A stretch of DNA of 26,026 nt. Origin: W0P33-017 sp963640395 (lineage in GTDB: Bacteria; Bacillota; Clostridia; Lachnospirales; Lachnospiraceae). The stretch spans positions 1 through 26,026 of the forward strand of contig CAVHZH010000019.1 of assembly GCA_963640395.1 (NCBI GenBank). Reading direction: 5' to 3'. Each line of letters begins with the position of its first letter. Position 1 is the first letter of the stretch. The notes under the pieces are model-generated. The model was given only the letters and a program-made list of their open reading frames with translations, had not been told where the DNA came from and did no database searches. The translations under genes and the position numbers were made by a program. Below, in pieces: positions 6,225 to 15,272 of the stretch.

Positions 6225-7284
6225 TCTCTAGCCCTCCAAACGTCGGTATCTTATCAAATTCCAGTACCAAATTATCTGTGCTGCCGTTCAAGGTAGTATC
6301 CTGCACATCTTCGACACCTTCCACGGCAAGTATCCTCGCCTCGATTTGGCTTATTCTTACGTACATGTCGTTAAGCTCATTCTTTTCCCAGCTTTGCCGC
6401 AGTTCCAATAAATATCCTTGTACCGCTTCCTCTATCTGCTCTTTGCACATGTCCTCCGAATATCCCGCATTCCATGTAATATTTACAGATACCATTACTG
6501 TCACAGCCACAGCTGGTTCAATTTTTACATTGTGGCAGATTGGTGCTAATCCATCCCCTTCGCCGTGCGACTGTTCCGGATCTATTGCCGTCTGCACAGC
6601 CGTTATGATTTTTTGTTCCGGAACATCATATTCACTTCCGATTACCGTGACCACAATCCATGCACTGCCTTTTTCTCTGCGGCGCGGTTTACATCCTCCG
6701 ATGCCTTCCATCGCGTCAATTTCTTTGCGGTACTCCGCTTTATTTCCGCAAAAGGCTGTGCTCTTAAATGAGGCTACCACTTTTTCTCTGAATACCTCTA
6801 TGTCCTCATCATTTGTTCCTGGCACCATCAGTTCAGTTATGTTCCCTCCCTGATAATCATCCACATAATCCACTGGCTCTAACTGTCCCCGGTTAGTGTT
6901 TGCCTCCGTTCCCTCTGTATCGCACATCAGCTTATATGTATAGTCCTCTATCTTCTCGATCACTGTATAGGTATGATCCCCACACACAAATTTCTGTCCT
7001 ATTTCGATTTCCTGCTCAAACACTGCTTTGACGATCGGTGCTGTTGCATAGCTATACTCAATCCCTCTCTGCAGCTTTCCATACGTGATCAGGTGCTCCA
7101 GATCCATTGAATCAGGGGACATATTTTGATTGATCGCATCCATTTCTCCATATACATCTTCGAGCTTCTCCGCTATTTTTGCGCATGCATTCTGTGCCAG
7201 CGATCCCTCATCTGTATTTACATCACTCCCAAACTGATCCATCATCTCATCCATGATATTTTCATACGTCCGATCATCATACAT
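6217..7284 (-). CDS. baseplate J-like protein (XkdT-like)
   Basis: 355-residue wedge component of the contractile-tail baseplate. Recognised from the N-terminus (NIMDEMMDQFGSDVNTDEGSL), the YGKLQRGIEYSYATAPIV segment, VPGTNDEDIEVFREKVVASF and the core AEYRKEIDAMEGIGGCKPRR, which are hallmarks of the family. Its ATG overlaps the stop of the DUF2634 gene. Normal full length. Confidence 0.92.
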   Translation of the reverse strand: MYDDRTYENIMDEMMDQFGSDVNTDEGSLAQNACAKIAEKLEDVYGEMDAINQNMSPDSMDLEHLITYGKLQRGIEYSYATAPIVKAVFEQEIEIGQKFVCGDHTYTVIEKIEDYTYKLMCDTEGTEANTNRGQLEPVDYVDDYQGGNITELMVPGTNDEDIEVFREKVVASFKSTAFCGNKAEYRKEIDAMEGIGGCKPRRREKGSAWIVVTVIGSEYDVPEQKIITAVQTAIDPEQSHGEGDGLAPICHNVKIEPAVAVTVMVSVNITWNAGYSEDMCKEQIEEAVQGYLLELRQSWEKNELNDMYVRISQIEARILAVEGVEDVQDTTLNGSTDNLVLEFDKIPTFGGLEIV

Positions 7285-7678
7285 TGATATTCACCTCGCC
7301 ATAATCTGTAATTGCTGTAAAACTTGCAGTTAATGTATCCATCCTTATACTGCATACAAGGTTCTCTATTCCCGTGATATACTCATTGATTAGCAGCGCC
7401 TCCTCAACCATTCTCTGTACTTCGCTTTCCACATATGCCTGCGATGCCTGCTTTCCTATGAGCGTATTTAATTCCGACCCATAATTCCATGAATACTGTG
7501 TGTAAAAATATCTTTCCGTTGATAGCGCAATATAGATCCATTGTTCAATGGCTTTTAGCCCAGCCACAAATTTCCCGGTCAGCTTTCCGGTTTGTAAATC
7601 AATCTCATAATCTTTCGGCTCTGTTTCTTCAATTTGGCTATCGTCAATCTCATCATCGTCTATGTCAAATGGGAACAC
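7277..7678 (-). CDS. DUF2634 tail protein (XkdS-like)
   Basis: 133 residues. Pattern typical of DUF2634/XkdS, related to gp25-type baseplate wedge proteins: YEIDLQTGKLTGKFVAGLKA, WIYIALSTERYFYTQYSWNYG and a C-terminal beta-rich part. GTG start overlapping the preceding TAG; stop overlaps the baseplate J ATG. The tight overlaps mark a co-translated baseplate cluster. Confidence 0.87.
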   Translation of the reverse strand: MFPFDIDDDEIDDSQIEETEPKDYEIDLQTGKLTGKFVAGLKAIEQWIYIALSTERYFYTQYSWNYGSELNTLIGKQASQAYVESEVQRMVEEALLINEYITGIENLVCSIRMDTLTASFTAITDYGEVNINV

Positions 7679-8019
7679 TACAAACTCACCACCTTCTCTA
7701 TAATTACATATCTGTCCTCGCTGATCCGGTACAGTAGCACCGTATCCCCTTCCTTCAGCTTGTTTTGAACTCGCACCTTCTGATCCGTGATATTCACGCT
7801 CGCTTCATTCGAGTTGATCGTCGCCGACATGTCCGCAGATGCCGTCAGTTCATATTCCATGTTCAAGTGCTCTGCGATCATCAGATCATCCTTGTCAAGT
7901 TCATTGCCTGCAACTCTGCACGTTGTGTCTGACAACATTTCTCCTAATTGAAGCACTGGCGGATTTTCAACCGCTCCCTGCTGCCGCATAATTTTTAACA
8001 ATTTCTCCGCGCCATTCAT
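7678..8019 (-). CDS. DUF2577 tail protein (XkdR-like)
   Basis: 113 residues starting MNGAEKLLKIMRQQG, with an OB-fold-like beta region (VRVQNKLKEGDTVLLYRISEDRYVIIEKV is split across the C-terminus). The family is found between the XkdQ hub and DUF2634 in PBSX-like phages; the exact structural role is not established. GGAGGTAACGT precedes the ATG. An 82-nt gap upstream has no visible gene. Confidence 0.82.
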   Translation of the reverse strand: MNGAEKLLKIMRQQGAVENPPVLQLGEMLSDTTCRVAGNELDKDDLMIAEHLNMEYELTASADMSATINSNEASVNITDQKVRVQNKLKEGDTVLLYRISEDRYVIIEKVVSL

Positions 8020-8101
8020 ACGTTACCTCCAGCATTTTTCGCACTTTTTATACTTTTGTTTCCCCTTGTTCTTTCCACTCTTTAACGTGATTTTTAATAT
8101 T

Positions 8102-9046
8102 TCAGATACGACCGCTTTCCACCGCATTTTCCCAAGCCAATTCCAGCGTCATTGTGTGTGTGTAGTTTTCAAATACGTGCGTGTCTGCTGTTATATAGAA
8201 TTTTCCATACAGCCCTGATGCCCGGTCATAGATCACGATGCTTTTCCCTGCCGTTGCAGATAGGTTTCCGATAGCCTCCACGGATGCTTCCTTTGTGATG
8301 CCAGCCATCCTGCTGCCTGCTTCTTTTTTCGCGTCCACACCCTTTTCTTTTGTGTACGCCGACTGATAGACCCCGTATTTTTCTATCAGTTTTTTCTTCT
8401 CAACCACACCAATCTGCTGCCTTTTATCATTATAAATCCGCACCAGATTGACCATATTATCCGTGGTGTCCGAATATGTTGCGGCTGTAATATCTTTCCC
8501 CTGCTCCAAGGTTACTTTTGAGTCACTCCCCTTTGCTACTACGGACAGCTTTTTCCCATCCATGACCGGCATATACTTTTTCCCGGTCTTTGCTGCCACG
8601 CTTCGGTATGCCCGGATGATAATATCGTAAATGCTCTGATCGTCAAATATTAGTTTCTGGATATTCATGCCTGTTTCTGCAAGCGTCCCGCACGGTATTC
8701 CAGCCATCCTGCACACTTGCTTAGTGATCTGCTCCGGAGTCTTTGACCGGAATACCTTTGATATGTTTGATCTCAGTAAATAATGCATGAAATCTCTCGC
8801 CGTGTAGGATGCTGTTCCAATCGCAGCCGTTTTTTCCCTGCTTGTGACCACTCCTACAAAGAGCCTCGTCTGCCCATCATACAAACTTACAATGTCACCT
8901 AGCTTGATTTTTGGATTTTCAAAATCTTTATCATACGGATTTGACTGGATTGTAAATACAATCTGCCGCGATGCCTGCGTATCTGTTCCGCTCCACTCGA
9001 CTTTTTCAAAGTTTAAACTTTTCTTATTCCATCGCAATTTGATCAT
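8102..9046 (-). CDS. XkdQ-like tail hub protein
   Basis: 314 residues, homologous in pattern to XkdQ/YqbQ (gpD-like) hub proteins: IKLGDIVSLYDGQTRLFVGVV near residue 45, SYTARDFMHYLLRSN, YDIIIRAYRSVAAKTGKKY, and a C-terminal GKFYITADTHVFENYTHTM. These form the hub between tube and spike. The ATG overlaps the stop of the LysM gene (ATGA). Confidence 0.88.
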   Translation of the reverse strand: MIKLRWNKKSLNFEKVEWSGTDTQASRQIVFTIQSNPYDKDFENPKIKLGDIVSLYDGQTRLFVGVVTSREKTAAIGTASYTARDFMHYLLRSNISKVFRSKTPEQITKQVCRMAGIPCGTLAETGMNIQKLIFDDQSIYDIIIRAYRSVAAKTGKKYMPVMDGKKLSVVAKGSDSKVTLEQGKDITAATYSDTTDNMVNLVRIYNDKRQQIGVVEKKKLIEKYGVYQSAYTKEKGVDAKKEAGSRMAGITKEASVEAIGNLSATAGKSIVIYDRASGLYGKFYITADTHVFENYTHTMTLELAWENAVESGRI

Positions 9047-9660
9047 TTGATTACCACCTTGTATCCGATCAATGCATCAGCCTCTTTTTTCTTCGGCGCA
9101 TTCTTCTTTGCTTTCCTGATCACGCTCTGGTTTGCTGCCCGCACTTTTTTCCATGTGTCAGAAGATCCCGCGTGTCTTTTTACTACCTTTGACCATGTAT
9201 CTCCTTTTTTCCATGTGTAAACCGTCTCTTTCTTTTTCGTGCTGATGCGCTTCGCCGTTGCGGGCATTCGGTATTCCTTCAACTCCAATGCGTAGCTTAC
9301 ATCTCCCGACTGGTCTGCTTCTCCATAAGCGAATGACTCAATCGAACTGAACATGTTGACATTTGTTTCCGTTATAATCAGATGTATGGTCTCGTTTTCC
9401 CTAAGAAGTTTTCTCAGCTTTGCGCAATAATATTTGTACGGATCGTGATGCGCTCCATGCTGAAAGCTGTATTTTTGTCCCGGGAAAAAGGACTCCAGCG
9501 TAATGCCGTCGAGTCCCCTTTTCCCCTTCAATGAAATCTCTCCGAGATTATGGACATATACCGATTGATTGTTTTGCGAAGCCGTCACCTTGAAGGACGA
9601 CGGATTGATCGGCAATAGCATTTGATTTTCGTCATTATTCCAACACAGGTATATCTCCAT
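9043..9660 (-). CDS. LysM-domain tail protein (XkdP-like)
   Basis: 205 residues. The N-terminal 130 residues are the XkdP/gp53-like part (LPINPSSFKVTASQNNQSV, GEISLKGKRGLDGITLESFF), and about 145-205 is a single LysM domain (YTWKKGDTWSKVVKRHAG and the closing ADALIGYKVVIK), a peptidoglycan-binding unit. Acts at the tail tip/tube. It overlaps the end of the tape measure gene by 26 nt and its own GGAGG lies inside that gene. Confidence 0.9.
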   Translation of the reverse strand: MEIYLCWNNDENQMLLPINPSSFKVTASQNNQSVYVHNLGEISLKGKRGLDGITLESFFPGQKYSFQHGAHHDPYKYYCAKLRKLLRENETIHLIITETNVNMFSSIESFAYGEADQSGDVSYALELKEYRMPATAKRISTKKKETVYTWKKGDTWSKVVKRHAGSSDTWKKVRAANQSVIRKAKKNAPKKKEADALIGYKVVIK

Positions 9661-11881
9661 CTACGCTGCCTCCTACATTTGTGCTCGCTTTTTCCAGCAT
9701 CTCCGCAAGCTGGTTCATAATCTTTTTGATATCTCCCTCTTCGCGGATCACTATCTGATCCGCCAGCTTTTCTAAATTGAAAGACCATTTTCCGGACGAT
9801 CCCGCCTTATATGCCATCTGGACGGATTTATCATGCGGATAGACCCGCGTTCCTCTTGGCAGGTCGATGATTTCCCCGCCTCGCTCATGTACCTGTACCG
9901 GGCCGCCTTTCCAGTTCATCGTTCCTTTTGCAAGCTGTGGAATGACCGGGATGTTAATGTGAAAATCTTTTCCGCCGATCACCGGTACCCAATCCGGGAC
10001 TGTAATGCCGAGCTTGTTAATTCCCGCTATCGCTCCGTTAATAATCCCTATGACCCCATTCATCGGTATCTTGGCCAATGAAACGAGTGCTTTGAATGTA
10101 CCGCCGAAAATATCTTTAATCCCATCCCATGCCTTTTTCCAGTCTCCAGTGAACGCCCCTGCGACAAACTTTATCAGTCCCTTAAATACATCCAGTATTC
10201 CATCAATAATGCCCGTAACCGATGCAAGCATCGAGCCGAGGAAGCCGATAGCCGCCCCGATTGCCGCGCCTATCTCTACCTTGAATACTGTTCCTATCAC
10301 GCTTCCTATTTTTTTCACATATGGGCTGACTACACTCCAGAGCTCCTTTACCTCGGCTCCAATTTCTTTGAACCTTCCCGCTATTGGTTCGATCTTTTTC
10401 CTCATACCCTCGCCGGATGTTCCGCAGGTTTGGAATACGCCTTTTACATATCCAAACACCTTGCCAGCCGTAGCCTTGACCTTGTCCCAATTTTTGTACA
10501 GCAGTACGCCGGCCGCGGTCAGCGCTAACAGAACCCCGATCGTAATGCCAACCGGCGACCCTACCATTGCTGCCACCGTTCCGAAGGTCTTGAACGCCTT
10601 TCCCGCTTTTCCGACCATTGATGCCGTTTTCCCCACAATCGTGACGGTTTTCCCAAACATTAAAATCGCCGGTCCTGCTGCCGCAGCCATGAGTGCTATC
10701 TTTATAATCATGTCTTGCTGTGCCGGGGATAAAGCGTTGAATTTATCCGCCAGCTTCTGCACCCACTCTGTGCCCTGCTTTACGTACGGTATCAACCGAT
10801 CGCCAAACGATATTGCAATGCTCTCGACGGTTGACTTTAATATTGTCAGCTGTCCCGTTAGGTTGTTCTGTGCTGTGTCATACATCTGCTGGCACGCGCC
10901 ATCTGAATCATAGATGGCACTCGCCAGATCTGCAAAATCCTTATCCGATGAATTTACGATTGCCAGCAACCCGGACATGCCGTTTTTTCCTGCCAGCGCA
11001 GATGCATACTGGGCTTTCTGGGCTTCTGTTAGCTGCGAAAATCCTTTGCGTGTGTCCTTTAGGATTGTCATAAAGTCTTTTGTCTTTCCGTCCGCGTCTG
11101 CCAACGATATCCCTACCGCCTTCATCGCGTCTGCCACTGCATCTGTCGGCGCTGCCATCCGCGATATCCATGACCGCAGGGAGGTTCCCGCCGTTGATGC
11201 TTTTACTCCATTATTCGCCATCAGTCCGAGCGCCGTTGCGACATCCTGCACGCTGTACTTCATCGCCCCTGCTACTGGCGCGACGTATTTGAAAGACTCG
11301 CCAAGCATCCCTACATCTGTATTTGACCGGTTTGCTGTCTGTGCCAAGACATCTACAAACATGTTTGTATCTTTCGCCGACAGTCCGAATGCAGTGATCG
11401 CATCTGTCACAATATCGGAGGTTGACGCCAGATCCTCCTCTGTGGCTCCTGCCAGATGCATGATACCCTCAATGCCGTTCAGCATCTGGCTGCTATCCCA
11501 GCCCGCCATAGCCATGTATTTGAATGCATCCGTTGCCTCTGTTGCCGAATATTTTGTCTTGGCCCCCATTTCCTTTGCTTTTTCCGACAGTTTTGTAAGC
11601 TCTTCACCGGTCGCTCCACAGATCGCCTGTACTCCGGACATTCCCTTTTCAAAATCCGCCGCGGTTTTCACGGCTGCCGCCCCTGCTCCGAGAACTGGGA
11701 GCGTCACGGCTTTTGTCATTCCCGTTCCAACCTTTTCAATGCTTTTTCCCACGCTCTGGATCTGTTTTCCGGCGCGTTCCCATTGCTTCGCGCTGTCTTT
11801 CAGCTTCGCCCCGGCAGCATTCAGCGGACTTGTCATTTTGTCAATCAACCGGAGAGTTACATCTACGAATTTTCCTGCCAT
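9635..11881 (-). CDS. tail tape measure protein
   Basis: 748 residues that set tail length and are ejected before DNA. The core TP901-type domain is at about 85-290 (EKAKEMGAKTKYSATEATDA, MAMAGWDSSQMLNGIEGIMH, TAGTSLRSWISRMAAP). Hydrophobic segments are at about 405-430, 455-475 and 550-580. The C-terminus has FHINIPVIPQLAKGT, common in this family. I chose MAGKFVDV at 11881, where GGAGGG lies 8 nt upstream; an ATG seven codons earlier lacks a ribosome site. It follows the frameshifted chaperone by one nucleotide. Confidence 0.94.
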   Translation of the reverse strand: MAGKFVDVTLRLIDKMTSPLNAAGAKLKDSAKQWERAGKQIQSVGKSIEKVGTGMTKAVTLPVLGAGAAAVKTAADFEKGMSGVQAICGATGEELTKLSEKAKEMGAKTKYSATEATDAFKYMAMAGWDSSQMLNGIEGIMHLAGATEEDLASTSDIVTDAITAFGLSAKDTNMFVDVLAQTANRSNTDVGMLGESFKYVAPVAGAMKYSVQDVATALGLMANNGVKASTAGTSLRSWISRMAAPTDAVADAMKAVGISLADADGKTKDFMTILKDTRKGFSQLTEAQKAQYASALAGKNGMSGLLAIVNSSDKDFADLASAIYDSDGACQQMYDTAQNNLTGQLTILKSTVESIAISFGDRLIPYVKQGTEWVQKLADKFNALSPAQQDMIIKIALMAAAAGPAILMFGKTVTIVGKTASMVGKAGKAFKTFGTVAAMVGSPVGITIGVLLALTAAGVLLYKNWDKVKATAGKVFGYVKGVFQTCGTSGEGMRKKIEPIAGRFKEIGAEVKELWSVVSPYVKKIGSVIGTVFKVEIGAAIGAAIGFLGSMLASVTGIIDGILDVFKGLIKFVAGAFTGDWKKAWDGIKDIFGGTFKALVSLAKIPMNGVIGIINGAIAGINKLGITVPDWVPVIGGKDFHINIPVIPQLAKGTMNWKGGPVQVHERGGEIIDLPRGTRVYPHDKSVQMAYKAGSSGKWSFNLEKLADQIVIREEGDIKKIMNQLAEMLEKASTNVGGSVDGDIPVLE

Positions 11882-11882
11882 T

Positions 11883-12056
11883 TCACCATCCCTCCAGTTC
11901 ATGGAGCTCTTTCATGCGTTGTTCAATCTCATAATGCATAAATGCACATATTACCTTTTGTTCTCCATGTCCCATCTGGCAATATTGCATCGGCGTAATA
12001 TGATGATAGCGAAAAAGGAGGTACATTAGTTGCACCTCCCAATCCGCTTCAATCAG
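11883..12056 (-). CDS. frameshift extension of the tail assembly chaperone (gpT-like)
   Basis: 57-codon frame with no start codon of its own, entered by -1 slippage at the A AAA AAC heptamer at the end of the upstream gene. It reads LIEADWEVQLMYLLFRYHHI, then TPMQYCQMGHGEQKVICAFM, then a charged tail ending GW and TGA. The P-x-x-Y-x-x-M-G-x-G-E-x-x-V-x-x-A-F pattern is the one carried by the second frame of Firmicute XkdN-type chaperones. The fusion product is about 195 residues. This region would otherwise look like a 170-nt gap between the chaperone and tape measure genes. Confidence 0.88.
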   Translation of the reverse strand: MIEADWEVQLMYLLFRYHHITPMQYCQMGHGEQKVICAFMHYEIEQRMKELHELEGW

Positions 12057-12469
12057 TTTTTTATCTCATCCTCCTGCTTTTCTGCATCATCATCTGCTCC
12101 CGATAATACAGATATTTCTTTCGCGATATCGCCTGCCTCTGCCCGGAACAGCTTTTCTGCCAAATCTTTTGCGCTTTTACATCCAAAATGATCCTGCAGT
12201 TCCTTGTCTGTCAGATCCGGCTCTACGCACCCCTCTACGCACATCATCAATGATGCGTCATAGGCTTTTGTCAGGTCAACGCTCCCGTCTTTCTTGATCT
12301 GGTAATCGACAATGTCGTTGATTCTTCTCGGATTCAGCTCGCGAATGACCACCGGCACAGGCTCGTTTGCCCCTAAAATCTTCTGCAGTCTTTTTGACAG
12401 GACCGTTTTTGTTTCCTTCTGCTCCGCCGTTTTTGCATCCGCCTTTAACAGTTTCTCTACTAAATTCAT
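12053..12469 (-). CDS. tail assembly chaperone (XkdN-like, gpG equivalent)
   Basis: 138 residues. Typical of the XkdN/DUF-type tail assembly chaperone in length and motif: VPVVIRELNPRRINDIVDYQ and ALEKLFRAEAGDIAKEI-type C-terminus (here DLAEKLFRAEAGDIAKEISV), ending in an acidic tail. It coats the tape measure and recruits tube subunits. The last codons before TGA form a slippery heptamer, so a fraction of ribosomes makes the longer fusion. AGGAG precedes the ATG. Confidence 0.88.
   Translation of the reverse strand: MNLVEKLLKADAKTAEQKETKTVLSKRLQKILGANEPVPVVIRELNPRRINDIVDYQIKKDGSVDLTKAYDASLMMCVEGCVEPDLTDKELQDHFGCKSAKDLAEKLFRAEAGDIAKEISVLSGADDDAEKQEDEIKN
12056..12062 (-). promoter_or_regulatory. 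programmed -1 ribosomal frameshift site (A AAA AAC)
   Basis: Canonical X XXY YYZ heptamer positioned as ATA AAA AAC TGA in the zero frame, directly before the chaperone stop. Slippage back by one base continues into the 57-codon extension. As in lambda G/GT, the ratio of short to long product is expected to matter for tail assembly. Confidence 0.88.
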
Positions 12470-12480
12470 ATTTTTTCTCC

Positions 12481-12906
12481 TTATTCTACGCTGTCTAATA
12501 CTTCCCAGCCGGTGAATGTGAACGGATAGCTTTCTTCTCCCAGCTTGCCCGCTTCCCAGCTCGCCAGTATCAACTCGTCAAACGTGCATCCGGTAAACTT
12601 AACACGTTCCGTCCCACCTGCTTCCGGGTCTGCCAGTTTTGACATGATTGTACATACTGTGGCTTTTCCGGCTTTCATGTTCTCGTTCATTTTCGTAATA
12701 AAGTACGACGACACTTTATTGAGCTTCACAGTGCCTTTTCCCTCAATTCCTGTAACCTTGTACCCCGTGAATAACGTTCCCGTCTGATTCACCTCAGACT
12801 TTTTCAGGGTAATCTTTGCTTCAAGCCCTGTGACTTCTGCAAGATAATAGTCGTCAATCCACAGCTCCCCGAATGTTCCGTTGAATACTTTTTCTGGTCT
12901 GACCAT
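12481..12906 (-). CDS. tail tube protein (XkdM-like)
   Basis: 141 residues. Family features: GTFGELWIDDYYLAEVTGLE near the N-terminus, TGTLFTGYKVTGIEGKGTVK in the centre, and a C-terminal SYPFTFTGWEVLDSV. Forms the inner tube inside the contractile sheath. AAGGAGG before the ATG; follows the sheath gene at close spacing. Confidence 0.93.
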   Translation of the reverse strand: MVRPEKVFNGTFGELWIDDYYLAEVTGLEAKITLKKSEVNQTGTLFTGYKVTGIEGKGTVKLNKVSSYFITKMNENMKAGKATVCTIMSKLADPEAGGTERVKFTGCTFDELILASWEAGKLGEESYPFTFTGWEVLDSVE

Positions 12907-12916
12907 CTTTTCCTCC

Positions 12917-13981
12917 TTAAATGCTGATAGGGAGCACGATATCTTCTATCGCGTCCAGAATTGACAAGCTACATGTCAGGTATACAAAAGATCCTGTATT
13001 TGCCGTCTTGATCTCATCATCAGACATCGCATCCACATCTTTCCCGCGCCCCTGCAAGTATCTTCTGTTCGCCTCAATGTCCACGCCCACCTCATATGAC
13101 TGGATGATATTGTCCAGCACCAGCTGATCAAAGTAATTTCCGATTGCCGCTATCAGCAAGCACTTATTATCATATGTGTTTGCATATTTTCCGATATAGT
13201 TATCCTCTACCGTCTGACGGATATCATTCTCGATCATGTCCATGGTGTCCACGATCTTGATCTTCTGAAACTGTGTATTTTTGCCCTGTGTCAATGTGGT
13301 CAACGAGTTCACCCCGCGCCCAAGTTTGACCTTTTCTCCATCCCACCATACAATGAGCTGTCCTGCATCCACTGCTGTATCCATTTCTGCCCTTGTAAGC
13401 CGTGTACAATCAGTCAGCTCATTCAGCGGCGCATAGGTACATGCGATCGACAGCGGTGTCCCCGCAATGATTCCGGCAATTCGTCCGCAATACTGTTCCG
13501 TCGTGTACTCTGTATCCCCTGCGTTCACTGTTTCTGTTGCATAGTTAATGATCCCCTCGCAATCGCCTGTCGTGTTCGGCAAAACAGCCTTGATTAGTTT
13601 CTTTGCCGTTCTCTGTGTTTTCACATACGATACCACATCCGCCGTTTTTCCGTCCGTTGCCGCTGTCGGCACTACCAGATAGTCAAATTTTTCTGTTTTC
13701 AAAAAGTTTAATGCATCCGTGTAATCTTCTGCTTCCTCTGGCAAAACATATGCGACCACCTTCCTCGGTGTATTCACATACCCCATCAATGCTAGCTTGA
13801 TCTGCTCCCGATTTGCTGTGCTCATGGTATTGGGCACATCCTCATTAGACATGCATACGACCGGGTTTGTATCCGGTACAGCCGCGTCTTTCAGAATTAA
13901 AGCTACTATTCCGCGTTCCCCGCGCTTGACCGCTGTCGCTGCAAGCTCAGAGAACGTGATTGTTACGCTCGGCATTCCCAT
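12917..13981 (-). CDS. tail sheath protein (XkdK-like)
   Basis: 354-residue contractile sheath subunit, which places the phage among myovirus-type tails. Typical features: MPSVTITFSELAATAVKRGE, GIVALILKD, a glycine/proline-rich middle (GRIAGIIAGTPLSIACTYAP), GRGVNSLTTLTQGKN, and the C-terminal domain ENDIRQTVEDNYIGKYANTY. Full length for the short PBSX-like sheath class. GGAGGAATAG precedes the ATG. Confidence 0.95.
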   Translation of the reverse strand: MGMPSVTITFSELAATAVKRGERGIVALILKDAAVPDTNPVVCMSNEDVPNTMSTANREQIKLALMGYVNTPRKVVAYVLPEEAEDYTDALNFLKTEKFDYLVVPTAATDGKTADVVSYVKTQRTAKKLIKAVLPNTTGDCEGIINYATETVNAGDTEYTTEQYCGRIAGIIAGTPLSIACTYAPLNELTDCTRLTRAEMDTAVDAGQLIVWWDGEKVKLGRGVNSLTTLTQGKNTQFQKIKIVDTMDMIENDIRQTVEDNYIGKYANTYDNKCLLIAAIGNYFDQLVLDNIIQSYEVGVDIEANRRYLQGRGKDVDAMSDDEIKTANTGSFVYLTCSLSILDAIEDIVLPISI

Positions 13982-13985
13982 GTAT

Positions 13986-14423
13986 CTATTCCTCCATTTC
14001 TTTACTTGTCACTACCTGTTCAATCACAGGCGCGTCCGTGTTGTGTTCTATCCGGTCAAGCCAGTATAATTCCACTGACATTTCCAGAATGTTCCTATCT
14101 GTTCCTATGAAATTCCAGTCAAGGTTCTCAACATATACCACTCTCCCGCCGATTTTTACATACATTCCAAATAGGTCGCGCATTTCTTGTATCATACAAA
14201 GCGATTCCGCTTCATCGACCCGTTTAGGCATATACGTAATATAAAAAATCATCCGGTTCTTTCTGGAGTTGTAATTTTCTGTCCCCATATCCACCGGCTT
14301 CAACTGCGTGAAGAAACACGGTCTGTCATAGCCCTCCACGACAGCCGCACTATAATATTTATATTTTGGATATATTGTTTTCAGCAGTGCAAGCAATCCG
14401 CCTTTCAATTCCGTCAAAGTCAC
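13986..14423 (-). CDS. tail terminator family protein (DUF6838-like)
   Basis: 145 residues. TELKGGLLALLKTIYPKYKY at the N-terminus, RPCFFTQLKPVD, and FYITYMPKRVDEAE are the usual features of Firmicute phage tail terminator proteins, which cap the tube and form the joint to the head. It overlaps the gp10-like gene by 4 nt and is followed at once by the sheath gene, the normal order. Confidence 0.82.
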   Translation of the reverse strand: MTLTELKGGLLALLKTIYPKYKYYSAAVVEGYDRPCFFTQLKPVDMGTENYNSRKNRMIFYITYMPKRVDEAESLCMIQEMRDLFGMYVKIGGRVVYVENLDWNFIGTDRNILEMSVELYWLDRIEHNTDAPVIEQVVTSKEMEE

Positions 14424-14920
14424 AGCAGCCCCTCCTCTTTTAACAGCCTATTCACTTCTCCGGCTACCTCTGCCGGTATAGCTACCTGTCTTTTTTTCGA
14501 CGCTGCATCCATGAAATGGTAGCCCGGGGTAAACCCTACCGTCTGACCCCCATTAGGGTTAGTGACCTTGACTTTCTCACCGTCCGGACGTTTGATTGTC
14601 CTGCTCTTTGGCACCACGTTCCTGTGGCCATTTTCCAGCAAATGAAAATGCGGGGATTTTGCCGATACTTCCACGTACTGGTTTCCGCCAAACCCCTTCA
14701 CCGGGCTAATCCCATATGACCCGATCTTTGCAAGGGATTTTCTGGACGTTCCGTCTGTGTCCGTATCGTTTTTTACCTGCTTCACCACATCTTTCCGCAG
14801 TTCTTTCGCCTGCCCTACCAGAATTTCTGCTGCGCGATCCGGATATTTCCTGACAAAGCCTTCAAATGACTCCACCAGTCCATCTAACCCGTCGATTTCT
14901 AAAGACATGGTTTCATTCAT
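14420..14920 (-). CDS. HK97 gp10-like protein
   Basis: 166 residues of the HK97-gp10/tail-component family: LDGLVESFEGFVRKYPDRAA, HFHLLENGHRNVVPKSRT and PGYHFMDAASKKRQ with an LL-rich C-terminus. Acts at the head-tail joint. It overlaps both neighbours by 4-8 nt. Confidence 0.88.
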   Translation of the reverse strand: MNETMSLEIDGLDGLVESFEGFVRKYPDRAAEILVGQAKELRKDVVKQVKNDTDTDGTSRKSLAKIGSYGISPVKGFGGNQYVEVSAKSPHFHLLENGHRNVVPKSRTIKRPDGEKVKVTNPNGGQTVGFTPGYHFMDAASKKRQVAIPAEVAGEVNRLLKEEGLL

Positions 14921-15263
14921 CTCCGATTTTCTCCTTGTTCACATATTCGTAACAATAAATCTCCAGCATCTTGTGATCCAGATCAATATCAATGACACTT
15001 GTGATTGCATAATCTTTTCCGTTATACCTGATATAGCAATCCGGATCAATTCCCTCCAGATACCTCGCATAGCATTTGTGCGATACGCGGCCCTGAATCT
15101 TCTGCGCCTCATAATATTCCGATCCTCTCAGCGGGCTAATGGAAGCCCACACAGTCTTGACCTCCGTCAAGCCCTGTGTGGTTTGTCCCATCTCGTCCTC
15201 ATGTTCTCCCAGCTTCATGAAGGTAATTCGCTTGTTCAGCCTTCCTATGTCCATAGTTCTCAT
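14913..15263 (-). CDS. head closure / head-tail adaptor protein
   Basis: 116 residues. MDIGRLNKRITFMKLGEHED, TVWASISPLRGSEYYEAQK and a C-terminal DYAITSVIDIDLDHKMLEIY match the SPP1 gp16-type/Phage_H_T_join head closure family. It seals the portal channel and receives the tail. The first codons give MRTMDIG; the second ATG (MDIG) three codons later is also possible. Confidence 0.88.
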   Translation of the reverse strand: MRTMDIGRLNKRITFMKLGEHEDEMGQTTQGLTEVKTVWASISPLRGSEYYEAQKIQGRVSHKCYARYLEGIDPDCYIRYNGKDYAITSVIDIDLDHKMLEIYCYEYVNKEKIGDE

Positions 15264-15272
15264 GGCATCCTC

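Noticed and set aside
10005..12029. Long plus-strand open frames opposite the tape measure gene
   Set aside because: They are antisense to a well-supported gene, have no ribosome sites, and show the low-complexity Ser/Ala/Pro composition of shadow frames.
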